Source: Parapedobacter deserti
GTDB lineage: Bacteria > Bacteroidota > Bacteroidia > Sphingobacteriales > Sphingobacteriaceae
Direction: 5' to 3'
Length of the DNA stretch: 64,000 nucleotides
Assembly: GCF_042646065.1 (NCBI RefSeq)
Contig: NZ_JBHRTA010000016.1
Coordinates: 194,520 to 258,519 of the forward strand
A model generated the notes under the pieces. It was not told the DNA's origin. It worked only from the letters and a program-made list of their open reading frames with translations, and made no database searches. Positions 1-8,751 of the stretch are shown here, in pieces. How positions within the stretch are numbered: the first letter of the stretch is position 1; every line of letters starts with the position of its first letter. The position numbers were made by a program, and so were the translations under genes.

Positions 1-129
1 AACAGCACTAAACCAAACCGAACAATGGTCGCCCAATTCCACATCACCCACCAACGTAGCATTGTCCGCGATAAAACATTCATCGCCTATGGTGGGATAA
101 ATTCCGTTAACCGGAAGTATTAACGCCAT
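1..129 (-). CDS. Gamma-carbonic anhydrase family protein (N-terminal part)
   Basis: The first 43 codons of a leftward gene read from the ATG at 129 to the window edge; the rest lies outside. The visible part has the hexapeptide-repeat pattern of left-handed beta-helix proteins (an FIADNATLVGDVELGD stretch at about residues 19-34), typical of the YrdA/gamma-carbonic anhydrase family. These are small cytoplasmic trimers that bind zinc through histidines further along, so the metal site cannot be checked. The gene lies 62 bases downstream of nadB on the same strand and may share its transcript. Family is fairly clear from this short part; true carbonic anhydrase activity is not established for many members. 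Confidence 0.72.
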   Translation of the reverse strand, partial: MALILPVNGIYPTIGDECFIADNATLVGDVELGDHCSVWFSAV

Positions 130-191
130 GATCCTTGTCCTTTATCAGTGGTTAATGCCACAATTTCCAATCACCAGCATGACCTTAGTCA

Positions 192-1778
192 TCAAAATAT
201 AGTGTCCGTGCGCAACTCAGACCGTTGCGGATAATCCGTCGTGTAATGCAATCCCCGGCTTTCCTTTCTTGCCATCGCAGCCTTAATCACTAAATAAGAC
301 ACCTGAATCACATTGCGCAATTCACACAACTTCACAGAAAGTTTGGTATTCTTATAAAAGCTTTCCGTTTCATCATATAACAGCCCGAGCCGCCGCATCG
401 CCCGTTCCAGACGGAAATCGGAGCGTACAATACCTACGTAATCGCTCATAACCTTCTGTGTTTCCCGAAGGTTGTGTGTGACCAAAATGTCTTCGTTTGA
501 TAATACTGTGTCCGAATCATCCCAATCAGGAATATCTGGAGGCAACGCCATCTGTCCAATCCGTTCAACCGCATCGGTATATATACGATGTGCAAACACA
601 GTTGCCTCCAATAATGAGTTGGACGCCAATCGGTTAGCACCATGAAGACCTGTCGAAGCACATTCACCGCAGGCATAAAGATGCTGGATCGTAGACCGGC
701 CGCACTCATCTACCATAATCCCGCCGCAAAGGTAGTGCGCGGCCGGAGTAACAGGAATATAATCCCTTGACATGTCAATGCCTATCGAAAGGCATTTCGC
801 ATATATGTTTGGGAAATGCTTCAAAATCTCTTCCTTGCTCCGGTGAGTGATATCTAGAAATACAAAATCATCCCCCGACTTCTTCATCTCCGAATCGATT
901 GCCCTTGCCACTATATCCCGTGGTGCTAAGGATGCCCTGGCGTCATACCCCTCCATGAATGGCGTCCCATCCCTTCTCTTTAACACCCCACCAAAGCCCC
1001 TGACCGCCTCCGAAATCAAGAAAGCAGGATATTCGCCGGGATTATAAAGGGCTGTTGGGTGAAACTGAATAAACTCCATGTTACGAACCTTCCCCTTAGC
1101 GCGGTAAACCATCGCTATCCCGTCTCCCGTAGCGATGACAGGATTCGTAGTGCTCGAATAAATGTGACCCGCCCCTCCGGATGCCATCACCGTCATCTTA
1201 CTAAGCACCTTTTCCACACGATTATCCACTGTATTGAGCGCATATACGCCGTAACAGGTGATATCCGGTGTACTCTTGTCCACAAACGCGCCTAAGTGAT
1301 GCTGTGTAATCAGGTCGATGGCGAAATAATGGGTCAGTATTTCTATATTGGGATTTCCGTGCACATTACTAAGCAAAGCCCGCTCAATCTCAAATCCGGT
1401 AATGTCCTTATGATGCAACACCCGATGTTCGGAATGCCCCCCTTCCTTTGCCAAATCATACATGCCGCTCGTCGTTTTGTCGAAATGTGTACCGTAGTCG
1501 ATGATCTCCTGTATACGCAACGGACCTTCGCGGACAACGTTTTCCACAACAAGCTCATCACAAAGTCCATCGCCAGCCAACAGTGTATCAGCAATATGCT
1601 TCTCAAAAGAGTCAGACTTATCCACAACAACCGCTACGCCGCCTTGTGCATACTTGGTGTTTGATTCGTCTTCGTTAGCTTTGGTAATAATCATCACCTT
1701 CCCGTGTTTCGCGGCCTTCAACGCAAAACTTAAACCGGCTATTCCCGAACCAATAACTAAAAAATCAACGTGATGCAT
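192..1778 (-). CDS. nadB: L-aspartate oxidase NadB
   Basis: FAD-dependent oxidation of L-aspartate to iminoaspartate, the first step of de novo NAD synthesis in the cytoplasm; the product goes to NadA. The 528-residue protein has the usual length. It starts with the FAD-binding motif GSGIAG (residues 10-15), followed by the NTKYAQGGVA segment typical of NadB and succinate dehydrogenase flavoproteins, a FIQFHPTAL substrate-site segment near residue 240, a GANRLASNSLLE segment near residue 390, and the C-terminal helical domain. It is divergent from nadA across about 490 bases, so the two pathway genes are neighbours but not one operon. Start ATG at 1778 places the FAD motif at the expected distance. 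Confidence 0.96.
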   Translation of the reverse strand: MHHVDFLVIGSGIAGLSFALKAAKHGKVMIITKANEDESNTKYAQGGVAVVVDKSDSFEKHIADTLLAGDGLCDELVVENVVREGPLRIQEIIDYGTHFDKTTSGMYDLAKEGGHSEHRVLHHKDITGFEIERALLSNVHGNPNIEILTHYFAIDLITQHHLGAFVDKSTPDITCYGVYALNTVDNRVEKVLSKMTVMASGGAGHIYSSTTNPVIATGDGIAMVYRAKGKVRNMEFIQFHPTALYNPGEYPAFLISEAVRGFGGVLKRRDGTPFMEGYDARASLAPRDIVARAIDSEMKKSGDDFVFLDITHRSKEEILKHFPNIYAKCLSIGIDMSRDYIPVTPAAHYLCGGIMVDECGRSTIQHLYACGECASTGLHGANRLASNSLLEATVFAHRIYTDAVERIGQMALPPDIPDWDDSDTVLSNEDILVTHNLRETQKVMSDYVGIVRSDFRLERAMRRLGLLYDETESFYKNTKLSVKLCELRNVIQVSYLVIKAAMARKESRGLHYTTDYPQRSELRTDTIF

Positions 1779-2206
1779 AGCAAAAAATAAACCGGTAAAA
1801 AGAACAGCTTAACACGTGTGCATTGTTGTGAATAACGTGTAAACTAACCGTTGAATAAAAATGAAAAGTTCCTCAATAAGTACTCTTTCACAACTTCTAA
1901 ACAACGCGCATCAAAAAATCCCCACTTATCCGCCGCAATATTAACAAATAACCGACAATAAACAGTGAACATGCTACTGGTGAAAAACAAAAAATGAAAA
2001 ATAAAATCCCTTGAAAATCAGCCTTCATTAGTTAATTTCATGTTAAAAAGTTGTTAAGAAAAAGTCAGAAATAACAAATCAAATAATTTCCGGCATCATT
2101 TTCTCACAAAACCAACACCCTAATAAACAATAAAACAAGTTATTTAAAAAAGTATTATTACTTATTGAGCACCTTCGAATCGTGGAAACAAGTCAATTTG
2201 TTTAGT
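1779..2206. other. AT-rich intergenic region between nadB and nadA
   Basis: About 430 bases without a credible gene, rich in A tracts. It must hold the leftward nadB promoter, but I find no perfect TAnnTTTG box on the minus strand. The rightward nadA promoter lies at its right end. No clear operator or riboswitch fold was recognised. Confidence 0.6.
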
Positions 2207-2214
2207 TATCTTTG
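2207..2214 (+). promoter_or_regulatory. nadA promoter, -7 box
   Basis: TATCTTTG is an exact match to the Bacteroidota -7 consensus TAnnTTTG. No good TTTG is seen at the -33 spacing. Only three bases separate it from an ATG at 2218 that opens a mini-ORF, while nadA itself starts 57 bases downstream. Confidence 0.65.
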
Positions 2215-2217
2215 CAT

Positions 2218-2274
2218 ATGGTGAAGCGAACAATGAATGTGCGCGGCCTACCGAAGGAGATCACTCACAAATGA
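2218..2274 (+). other. Candidate leaderless mini-ORF coupled to nadA
   Basis: An 18-codon reading frame (MVKRTMNVRGLPKEITHK, then TGA) begins three bases after a perfect -7 box. Its TGA at 2272-2274 overlaps the nadA ATG at 2271-2273 in an ATGA arrangement, the usual geometry for termination-reinitiation. It also contains AAGGAG at 2254-2259, 11 bases before nadA. Translation is inferred from position only; the peptide resembles nothing I know. Confidence 0.4.
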
Positions 2275-3266
2275 ATGCTTATCTTACCGAATTAGACACG
2301 AAAGGTTATATCGACGAACCAATCGATCCGACACTTGATCTGGTAGAGGAAATAAACAAGCTAAAAAAGGAGAAAAATGCGGTTCTTTTAGCCCACTATT
2401 ATCAAGACTCCGAAATTCAGGATATTGCCGATTACATCGGCGACAGCTTAGGTCTATCTCAGGAGGCCGCAAAGACGGATGCGGATGTCATAGTTTTTGC
2501 TGGTGTTCACTTCATGGCCGAGACGGCCAAGATCTTGTCACCGGAGAAGAAGGTGCTGCTTCCGGATCTTAAGGCCGGATGTTCGTTGTCGGATAGTTGT
2601 CCACCGCATCTATTTGCAAAATTCAAAGACCGGTATCCCGATCACATTGTCATTACTTATGTCAACTGTACGGCCGAGCTAAAAGCGCTAAGTGATATTG
2701 TCTGCACCTCCAGTAATGCGGTGCAAATCGTGGAAAGCCTGCCGCCCGACCAACAAATCATTTTCGGACCTGACAAAAATCTAGGTGATTATGTAAAACG
2801 GAAGACAGGACGTGACCTTGTGCTCTGGAACGGCGCATGCATGGTACATGAGCTGTTTTCACAGGAACGCATACAGCAACTTCGGGAACGTTATCCACAA
2901 GCCAAATTCATTGCACATCCGGAATGTGAGAAAGAACTGCTGGATGGTGCAGACTACATCGGTTCGACATCCGGCTTGTTGAAATATACTAAAGAAAATA
3001 CTGCGGATACCTTCATTGTTGCAACTGAAAGCGGGATTATTCATCAAATGCAGAAAGCCAGTCCGGGGAAAACGTTCATACCGGCGCCACCGAACAATGC
3101 GTGCGCTTGCAACGACTGCCCGTATATGAAACTGAATACGTTGGAAAAGCTGTATAACTGCATGAAATTCGAGCTTCCTGAAGTCGATTTGCCGGCGGAC
3201 GTGATAGCGCGCGCGAAGCGCCCGATCGAGCGGATGCTGGAAATATCAGAACGGTTGGGGCTTTAG
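2271..3266 (+). CDS. nadA: Quinolinate synthase NadA
   Basis: Condenses iminoaspartate (from NadB) with dihydroxyacetone phosphate to quinolinate, using a [4Fe-4S] cluster. The 331-residue protein has the AHYYQDSEIQDIAD motif near residue 41, a GVHFMAETAKIL segment, and cysteine-bearing segments KAGCSLSDSC (around 104-110), NGACMVHE (around 197) and a C-terminal CACNDCPYM, which together can supply the three cluster ligands. There is a purine-rich AAGGAG upstream, unusual for Bacteroidota. thiL follows after 53 bases. A mini-ORF overlaps the start codon, so NadA translation may depend on it. Confidence 0.97.
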   Translation: MNAYLTELDTKGYIDEPIDPTLDLVEEINKLKKEKNAVLLAHYYQDSEIQDIADYIGDSLGLSQEAAKTDADVIVFAGVHFMAETAKILSPEKKVLLPDLKAGCSLSDSCPPHLFAKFKDRYPDHIVITYVNCTAELKALSDIVCTSSNAVQIVESLPPDQQIIFGPDKNLGDYVKRKTGRDLVLWNGACMVHELFSQERIQQLRERYPQAKFIAHPECEKELLDGADYIGSTSGLLKYTKENTADTFIVATESGIIHQMQKASPGKTFIPAPPNNACACNDCPYMKLNTLEKLYNCMKFELPEVDLPADVIARAKRPIERMLEISERLGL

Positions 3267-3319
3267 TAGCGACCAAGTGGATTATTGATAAGTTGAATGA
3301 AAAGCTTGCAAGAAAGAAT

Positions 3320-4366
3320 ATGTTTGACAATATAGCGAAAACAAACCTGGAAAGCTTAGGTGAATTCGGGCTGATAGCGCACATTACCAGCGCTGTAAAA
3401 TTCAAACAGCCTACTACCGTGAAGGGGATCGGAGACGATGCTGCTGTGCTGGATTTTTCCGGTAAAAAGACCTTGGTTTCCACTGACCTGCTATTAGAGG
3501 GGATTCATTTTGACTTAAGGTATGTACCGCTCAAACATCTAGGTTATAAGGCGGTACAGGTTAACCTTAGCGATATCTATGCCATGAACGGGGTGGCTTC
3601 ACAAATTACGTTTTCTTTAGGCTTGTCAAGCAAATTTCCGCTTGAAGCCGTCGAAGAGCTCTATTCGGGGGCATTGCTCGCATGTGAAAAGTACCATGTC
3701 GACTTGGTTGGTGGGGACACATCGGCTTCCGCACAGGGCTTGGTAATCAGTGTGACCAGTATTGGGCATGCGGCGGCGGAGGATATCGTTTATCGAAGCG
3801 GCGCGCAGGAGGGAGATCTGCTTTGTGTATCCGGTGATTTAGGTGGAGCGTATGTCGGCTTGCAGTTGTTGGAGCGTGAAAAGCGCATATTTTTGGAAAA
3901 CCCGAACATACAGCCGGATCTGGAAGGAAAAGATTATGTCGTAGAGCGCCAACTGAAGCCCGAATCGCGTAAGGACATCGTCCAATTGCTGGCCGATTTA
4001 AGTGTCAAGCCGACGGCGATGATCGACGTGTCGGATGGTTTGGCTTCTGAAATTTTGCATATCTGCCATGCCTCAGATAAAGGCTGTAAACTGCATGAAG
4101 ATAAGATACCGATAGATCCAATGACGTATGATACGTCGCGGGAATTCGGGTTAGATCCGACCGTATGCGCTTTGAATGGTGGAGAGGATTATGAATTGCT
4201 CTTTACGATCCAGCAAGCCGATTATGATCGCATAAAAAATCAACCGGATATCAGCGTAATCGGATACATCACCGAAAAGTCTGCCGGTTGTGAATTAATA
4301 TCGAAGTCGGGAAAGGTACATCCCATCAAAGCACAGGGCTGGAATGCATTCAGGGATAATTCCTGA
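3320..4366 (+). CDS. thiL: Thiamine-monophosphate kinase ThiL
   Basis: Phosphorylates thiamine monophosphate to thiamine pyrophosphate, the last step of cofactor synthesis. The AIR-synthase-like fold is recognisable: GEFGLIAHI near the N-terminus, the metal-binding GIGDDAAVL, STDLLLEGIHFDL, VGGDTSAS, the CVSGDLGGAYVGL segment, IDVSDGLASE and GGEDYELLF. I chose the ATG at 3320 (MFDNIAKTN) because the in-frame upstream start at 3293 is a TTG and family members usually begin near MFDN. Length from there is 348 residues, normal. It follows nadA on the same strand and ends inside a palindrome shared with acnA. Confidence 0.95.
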   Translation: MFDNIAKTNLESLGEFGLIAHITSAVKFKQPTTVKGIGDDAAVLDFSGKKTLVSTDLLLEGIHFDLRYVPLKHLGYKAVQVNLSDIYAMNGVASQITFSLGLSSKFPLEAVEELYSGALLACEKYHVDLVGGDTSASAQGLVISVTSIGHAAAEDIVYRSGAQEGDLLCVSGDLGGAYVGLQLLEREKRIFLENPNIQPDLEGKDYVVERQLKPESRKDIVQLLADLSVKPTAMIDVSDGLASEILHICHASDKGCKLHEDKIPIDPMTYDTSREFGLDPTVCALNGGEDYELLFTIQQADYDRIKNQPDISVIGYITEKSAGCELISKSGKVHPIKAQGWNAFRDNS

Positions 4367-4393
4367 AGACCTTGACATCAGGTCTTCAGGAAT
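4359..4393. terminator. Bidirectional hairpin spanning thiL and acnA stop codons
   Basis: ATTCCTGAAGACCT (4359-4372) and AGGTCTTCAGGAAT (4380-4393) form a perfect 14-bp stem with a 7-base loop. The TGA of thiL and the TGA of the convergent acnA both lie within it, and the stem is made from the last codons of both genes. There is no T-tract on either side, so it may act with another factor or protect 3' ends rather than be a classical intrinsic terminator. Confidence 0.65.
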
Positions 4394-7101
4394 CCCCGTA
4401 GTACATAGTGAAGTATCCCGCCGTGGCGGTAATACTCGATTTCGATGGCCGAATCGAACCGTGCCCTTGCCTGGAATTCAATAATTTTACCAGTTGCTTT
4501 GGTAGCCTTCACGTTCAAGAATTTGAAGGGGTGCAAGCCTTCCGACACGCCGGAAATGTCGAAAGATTCTGTCCCATCCAATCCCAAGGATGCTGCGTTT
4601 TCTCCTTGTGGAAACTCCAGCGGGATTACCCCCATTCCAACGAGGTTGCTGCGGTGTATGCGCTCAAAACTCTCGGCAATGACTGCTTTTATTCCGAGCA
4701 GGTTGGCACCTTTCGCCGCCCAGTCCCGTGAGGAACCACTGCCATATTCTTTACCCGCCAATACGATGAGCGGTGTCCTGTCGTCGGCATACCGCATGGC
4801 TGCATCATATACCGCTAACGTGTCACCAGTGGGAAAATAAGTTGTGTATCCACCTTCTCTATCGGTAATTCGGTTGCGGATGCGTACGTTGGCAAACGTG
4901 CCACGCATCATTACTTCATGATTGCCCCGGCGGGAGCCATAAGAGTTAAAGTCTTTAAATTCCACGCCTTTCGAGATAAGGTATTGACCGGCGGCCGAAT
5001 CGGATTTGAATGAACCGGCAGGCGAGATATGGTCTGTGGTGACAGAATCTCCAAGGTAAAGCAATACACGGGCGCCGGTGATATCCTGTGTGGGCTGAGG
5101 CGCTGTAGAGATGTTTTTGAAGAAAGGTGCTTCCTGGACATAAGTTGATTGTTCGTTCCACACAAAGTTTTTTCCCTCCGGCGCTGTAAGCTGTTTCCAG
5201 TCATCGCCCCCGTCGAAGATGACATCGTAGACTTTCTTGAAATCTTCCTGTCGCATGCATCGGTTGATCGTATCTGTAATTTCATCTTGGCTTGGCCATA
5301 TATCGCTGAGGTAAACGGCATTGCCATTCGGATCGTAACCTACAGGGTCACTGAGCAGGTTTATGTCTACCCGGCCTACGAGCGCGTAAGCGACTACGAG
5401 CATAGGTGACATCAAAAAATTCATGCGGACCTGCGGATGCACCCGAGCTTCAAAATTACGGTTGCCGGAAAGTACAGATGCCACGACCAGGTCGCCCTTG
5501 TCCACCGCTTCGGCGATGTGCGGCGGCAGTGGTCCGCTGTTTCCGATGCAGGAGGTACAGCCATATCCCACCGTATGGAAGCGAAGCGCTTCCAAATCTT
5601 CCAACAGGTTGGCCCGTTGCAGGTACTCGGTTACCACTTTGGAGCCGGGGGCAAGGCTGGTCTTCACCCACGATTTGGTACGGAGTCCCTTGGCCACCGC
5701 TTTGCGGGCAACCAATCCGGCTCCCACCATCACCGTCGGGTTTGAGGTATTGGTGCAACTGGTAATGGCTGCTATTACGATGCTGCCATCACTGAGGATG
5801 TATTCCTGATTTTTTATTTTTACGCGTACAGAGCGTATTTCATCCGTTTCAACAGCGACGTCGTCTGAAACCGGTCGTTCCTCAAAAGTGAAGGCACTAC
5901 CTGAGCCACCTTCCGAGAGCCATGCCTGTTCCTGACGGCCTTTTATTGGGGCATACCTGCGTTGGTAGTCTTTTTCCATCAGGTTACTGAATTGCACGGG
6001 TAGATCTTTTGCCAATATCTTATCCTGCGGCCGTTTCGGACCTGAAACGGTAGGTTGTAACGTATCCAGATCTAATTCAAGTACATGCGTATACGTAATA
6101 TCTTCCTTGCCTGTTCGCCACAGAAGGTTGTCTTTGCAATAGTTTTCTACCAACGAGATGTGTTCGTCCGACCGGTTGGTACGCCGCATATAATCTAGCG
6201 TCTGGTCGTCAATAGGGAAATACGTAATGGTACACCCGAATTCGGGCGACATATTGGAAATAGTAGCCCGGTCGGTAACACTCAGGTAATCCAACCCATC
6301 TCCGAAAACTTCAACGAATTTGCCCACCACACCATAGTCACGCAACAGTTTGGTAATGGTTAACACCATATCCGTAGCGGTACATCCAGCCGGGATCCTT
6401 CCGTTCAACTTCAGTCCGATGACCTGTGGGCAAGTAAAATAAATGGGTTGTCCGAGCATGGCAGCTTCTGCTTCGATGCCGCCCACACCCCAACCTACCA
6501 CGCCAATGCCGTTTACCATAGGGGTGTGCGAATCCGTTCCAACCAGTGTGTCCGGAAACGCCCAGCCGTCGCGGACAATCACTCCTTTCGCCAGGTATTC
6601 AAGGTTTACCTGATGACAGATGCCCATACCCGGCGGCACGACAGTAAAATTGTCAAGGGCCTGTTGCCCCCATTTTAGCAGCTGGTAACGTTCGGCATTG
6701 CGTTCGTATTCCAGCGCTACGTTCCTTTGATACGAATAGTCGGTTCCGAAGTAGTCCACCTGCACGGAGTGATCAATAACAAGGTCAACAGGTATAGCCG
6801 GATTTATCTTACTGCCGTCGCCGCCTTTGCGGATTACCTCTGCACGTATGGAGGCCATGTCGACGACGGCCGGCACACCGGTGAAATCTTGCATAAGCAC
6901 ACGGGCCGGCTTAAACGGAATCTCTTTGTCAGTTCCGGTGGGGCTCCAGTTGACCAGCGTGTCTATGTGTTCATCGGTTACGGCAAACCCATCATGGTTG
7001 CGCAGTGCATTTTCGAGCAGTATGCGGATGGAGAAGGGAAGCTTACCTACTTTTTTTCCACCATCGGCTATTTCTTTCAGTGATGCAATCTGATAGTTCA
7101 T
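4378..7101 (-). CDS. acnA: Aconitate hydratase (AcnA/IRP1 type)
   Basis: Interconverts citrate and isocitrate in the TCA cycle, using a [4Fe-4S] cluster in the cytoplasm. The 907-residue length and domain order match the AcnA/IRP1 class: GTDSHTPMVNGIGVVGWGVGG near residue 190, AAITSCTNTSNP (first cluster cysteine, around 440), GYGCTSCIGNSGPL (the other two cysteines, around 510), and a C-terminal swivelling domain with SYGSRRGNHEVMMRGTFAN and YGSGSSRDWAAKG. It is monocistronic, convergent with thiL and divergent from the cold-shock gene. I see no clear promoter box upstream on its strand. Confidence 0.97.
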   Translation of the reverse strand: MNYQIASLKEIADGGKKVGKLPFSIRILLENALRNHDGFAVTDEHIDTLVNWSPTGTDKEIPFKPARVLMQDFTGVPAVVDMASIRAEVIRKGGDGSKINPAIPVDLVIDHSVQVDYFGTDYSYQRNVALEYERNAERYQLLKWGQQALDNFTVVPPGMGICHQVNLEYLAKGVIVRDGWAFPDTLVGTDSHTPMVNGIGVVGWGVGGIEAEAAMLGQPIYFTCPQVIGLKLNGRIPAGCTATDMVLTITKLLRDYGVVGKFVEVFGDGLDYLSVTDRATISNMSPEFGCTITYFPIDDQTLDYMRRTNRSDEHISLVENYCKDNLLWRTGKEDITYTHVLELDLDTLQPTVSGPKRPQDKILAKDLPVQFSNLMEKDYQRRYAPIKGRQEQAWLSEGGSGSAFTFEERPVSDDVAVETDEIRSVRVKIKNQEYILSDGSIVIAAITSCTNTSNPTVMVGAGLVARKAVAKGLRTKSWVKTSLAPGSKVVTEYLQRANLLEDLEALRFHTVGYGCTSCIGNSGPLPPHIAEAVDKGDLVVASVLSGNRNFEARVHPQVRMNFLMSPMLVVAYALVGRVDINLLSDPVGYDPNGNAVYLSDIWPSQDEITDTINRCMRQEDFKKVYDVIFDGGDDWKQLTAPEGKNFVWNEQSTYVQEAPFFKNISTAPQPTQDITGARVLLYLGDSVTTDHISPAGSFKSDSAAGQYLISKGVEFKDFNSYGSRRGNHEVMMRGTFANVRIRNRITDREGGYTTYFPTGDTLAVYDAAMRYADDRTPLIVLAGKEYGSGSSRDWAAKGANLLGIKAVIAESFERIHRSNLVGMGVIPLEFPQGENAASLGLDGTESFDISGVSEGLHPFKFLNVKATKATGKIIEFQARARFDSAIEIEYYRHGGILHYVLRGFLKT

Positions 7102-7347
7102 GGTATTTTGTTAGCATTTACCTATTATCATATTAATACTTTTTCCCTACTGATTGTTTACGTAGTTGCTAATAATTTCAAAATAGTTTGTCATATACAT
7201 ACGAATCTGCTTGAAACAAAAAGCAAAACGGCTGCAGTGTATACAGCACAGGGTATTAGCCACTTGCTAAGGTATAAAAAAACCGAGAGAAAACGATATG
7301 GTGTTTACGCCTTGGCATAGATTAATAACTAGTCTGCGTTTTTTTGA
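7102..7347. other. Intergenic region between acnA and csp
   Basis: AT-rich spacer that should carry the leftward acnA promoter (no perfect -7 box found). It contains no credible gene; a 70-codon frame at 7108-7320 has no recognisable features. The rightward csp promoter begins at its right end. Confidence 0.5.
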
Positions 7348-7378
7348 TTTGTTTACAAAATAAATATACATACCTTTG
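7348..7378 (+). promoter_or_regulatory. Cold-shock gene promoter
   Basis: TTTG (7348-7351), 19 bases, TACCTTTG (7371-7378): an exact match to both elements of the Bacteroidota housekeeping promoter at the preferred spacing. The predicted 5' leader is about 25 bases of almost pure A and T before the ATG at 7408. Confidence 0.85.
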
Positions 7379-7407
7379 GTTTTTATTATTTTATAATTTT
7401 TATTACA

Positions 7408-7599
7408 ATGGCAGAAGGAGTAGTTAAATTCTTCAATGAAACCAAAGGTTTTGGTTTCATCGTTCCCAATTCTGGTGAAAGCGAAATTTTCGTGCATTCA
7501 TCAGGCCTTATTGACAAAATTCGGGAGAACGACAATGTTTCTTACGATGTCGAACAAGGCAGAAAAGGTTTAAATGCGGTAAATGTTAAGGTAATCTAA
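7408..7599 (+). CDS. Cold-shock domain protein
   Basis: A 63-residue single OB-fold nucleic-acid chaperone of the CspA family. RNP1 is KGFGFI (residues 13-18) and RNP2 is IFVH (27-30), preceded by the canonical GVVKFFNETKGFGFI context. Such proteins bind single-stranded RNA and DNA and melt structures in mRNA, often at low temperature, though several Bacteroidota paralogues are constitutive. It is a single-gene unit with a consensus promoter and its own intrinsic terminator. The leader here is very short, unlike the long thermosensing leader of E. coli cspA. Confidence 0.95.
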   Translation: MAEGVVKFFNETKGFGFIVPNSGESEIFVHSSGLIDKIRENDNVSYDVEQGRKGLNAVNVKVI

Positions 7600-7632
7600 G
7601 GATAGCCTTTCAACTATATTTATTGTATTGCC

Positions 7633-7669
7633 AAGCCGGCCCTCATCCGTTGACGGCCGGCTTTTTTTT
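7633..7669 (+). terminator. Intrinsic terminator after csp
   Basis: AAGCCGGCC (7633-7641) pairs with GGCCGGCTT (7655-7663), a 9-bp GC-rich stem with a 13-base loop, followed by a run of eight T. Classical rho-independent form for the plus strand. Confidence 0.92.
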
Positions 7670-7699
7670 GTGCTGCCCAGATGTAATGCCTCCAATCGG

Positions 7700-7951
7700 T
7701 TATTGCGCTGATGAGGAAGGGGGCAGCAAGTTATCGATGTCGCGGGCGAGTTTCCGGTCTTTTTCCGTAATGGTGTTACCTGCATCATGTGTGGACAACC
7801 AAATTCCCACCTTATTCCATGTATTGTTCCATGTAGGATGATGGTTATGTTGCTCGGCGAGCAAAGCTACCCGAACCATAAATGCAAATGCCTCGGAGAA
7901 ATCAACAAACGTGAACGATCGGTAAAGCGTGTTATTTTCTTCTTTCCACAT
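7700..7951 (-). CDS. 4a-hydroxytetrahydrobiopterin dehydratase family protein
   Basis: Pterin-4a-carbinolamine dehydratase fold, 83 residues. Visible family marks are FVDFSEAFAFMVRVALLAE (residues 15-33), the active-site EQHNHHPTW (33-41) and LSTHDAGNTITEKD. The enzyme recycles the pterin cofactor of aromatic amino acid hydroxylases; in bacteria without a hydroxylase the family may act in molybdopterin or other pterin metabolism. It is shorter than the 95-110 residues usual for the family, lacking most of the N-terminal strand-helix, but the catalytic core is complete. It stands alone between the csp terminator and recO. No hydroxylase gene is nearby. Confidence 0.88.
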   Translation of the reverse strand: MWKEENNTLYRSFTFVDFSEAFAFMVRVALLAEQHNHHPTWNNTWNKVGIWLSTHDAGNTITEKDRKLARDIDNLLPPSSSAQ

Positions 7952-8027
7952 TATAAAATGAGTTAGCTGGCACAGTAAATCAGTACATAAAACAAAGAGC
8001 AGCAGATATTGTTTTGTGAACGGTGCG

Positions 8028-8750
8028 TTAGCTGAGCACTTCCTCGAGAACGGTGTGTGATTTTATTTCGCCTAAATTGTCGATGTGGAGCTGGTAGAAA
8101 TCGATAATTTTAGCGAGCAGGAAACGTCGGTCGGCCACAGGTAGCTGCAAGTTTCCCAGATTTTCGACAGCACATGCCATCAGACCGGCCATTTGCGAAA
8201 CGTGGGGTTGTTGTAATATGAGGGCGTGCGTAGGTAATCTGTCGCAAAAAACACCGTCTTTCAGATCGAAAAAACCTTGCCCGTGCTTGGGTGCTGCAGC
8301 GCCGAAACCAAGAAAGCGCGAAAGTCTGAGCAGAAAGAACAGGTGGAAATCCGGTGGCATCTTTTCGGCGGAGTCCAGCCAAGAAATGGCGTTGAATACA
8401 AAATTGAACAACGGTTCGTCAGCAGCTTGTTGGCGGAGGCTCTTATGTAATATTTCATTAAGGAATAAGACAACAGTACTTTTCATGATGTCATATGGGA
8501 TGGATTGAAAAGAAGGCTGCTGTCGGGCTTCGGCAATGCGTTGCAATGTAGATTGCTCACGAAAGTGCACCACCATATCGAGCAGGGATAATGGCTGGAA
8601 GAGCATCATACCGATTTTCGCTTTTGGTCTCCGGGCGCCCTTGACAAGGTAAGACTGGAGACCAAGCTTTTCTGTAAAAACCTGTGCGATGAGACTACTC
8701 TCAGAATAGTTCGTCGACTTCAATACGATGCCCCGCGTCTTGTGCAGCAT
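8028..8750 (-). CDS. recO: DNA repair protein RecO
   Basis: Recombination mediator that helps load RecA on SSB-coated single strands with RecR. The N-terminal OB fold is clear (MLHKTRGIVLKSTNYSESS), followed by YLVKGARRPKAKIGMMLFQPL and a helical C-terminal domain. The zinc-finger cysteine pairs found in some RecO proteins are absent. I chose ATG 8750 as it gives the usual MLHKTRG start and lies one base past the dgkA stop; an in-frame ATG at 8759 would overlap dgkA. It is the last gene of a three-gene operon (small membrane protein, dgkA, recO). Confidence 0.93.
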   Translation of the reverse strand: MLHKTRGIVLKSTNYSESSLIAQVFTEKLGLQSYLVKGARRPKAKIGMMLFQPLSLLDMVVHFREQSTLQRIAEARQQPSFQSIPYDIMKSTVVLFLNEILHKSLRQQAADEPLFNFVFNAISWLDSAEKMPPDFHLFFLLRLSRFLGFGAAAPKHGQGFFDLKDGVFCDRLPTHALILQQPHVSQMAGLMACAVENLGNLQLPVADRRFLLAKIIDFYQLHIDNLGEIKSHTVLEEVLS

Positions 8751-8751
8751 G

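Noticed and set aside
1779..2270. Riboswitch or NAD-regulator site in the nadB-nadA gap
   Set aside because: No recognisable aptamer core or clear inverted repeat was found.
3293..3319. TTG start for thiL
   Set aside because: An ATG at 3320 matches the family start and length.
4408..7093. Several frames opposite acnA, some over 100 codons
   Set aside because: Antisense shadows of a well-conserved aconitase; no homology pattern, no starts with promoter support.
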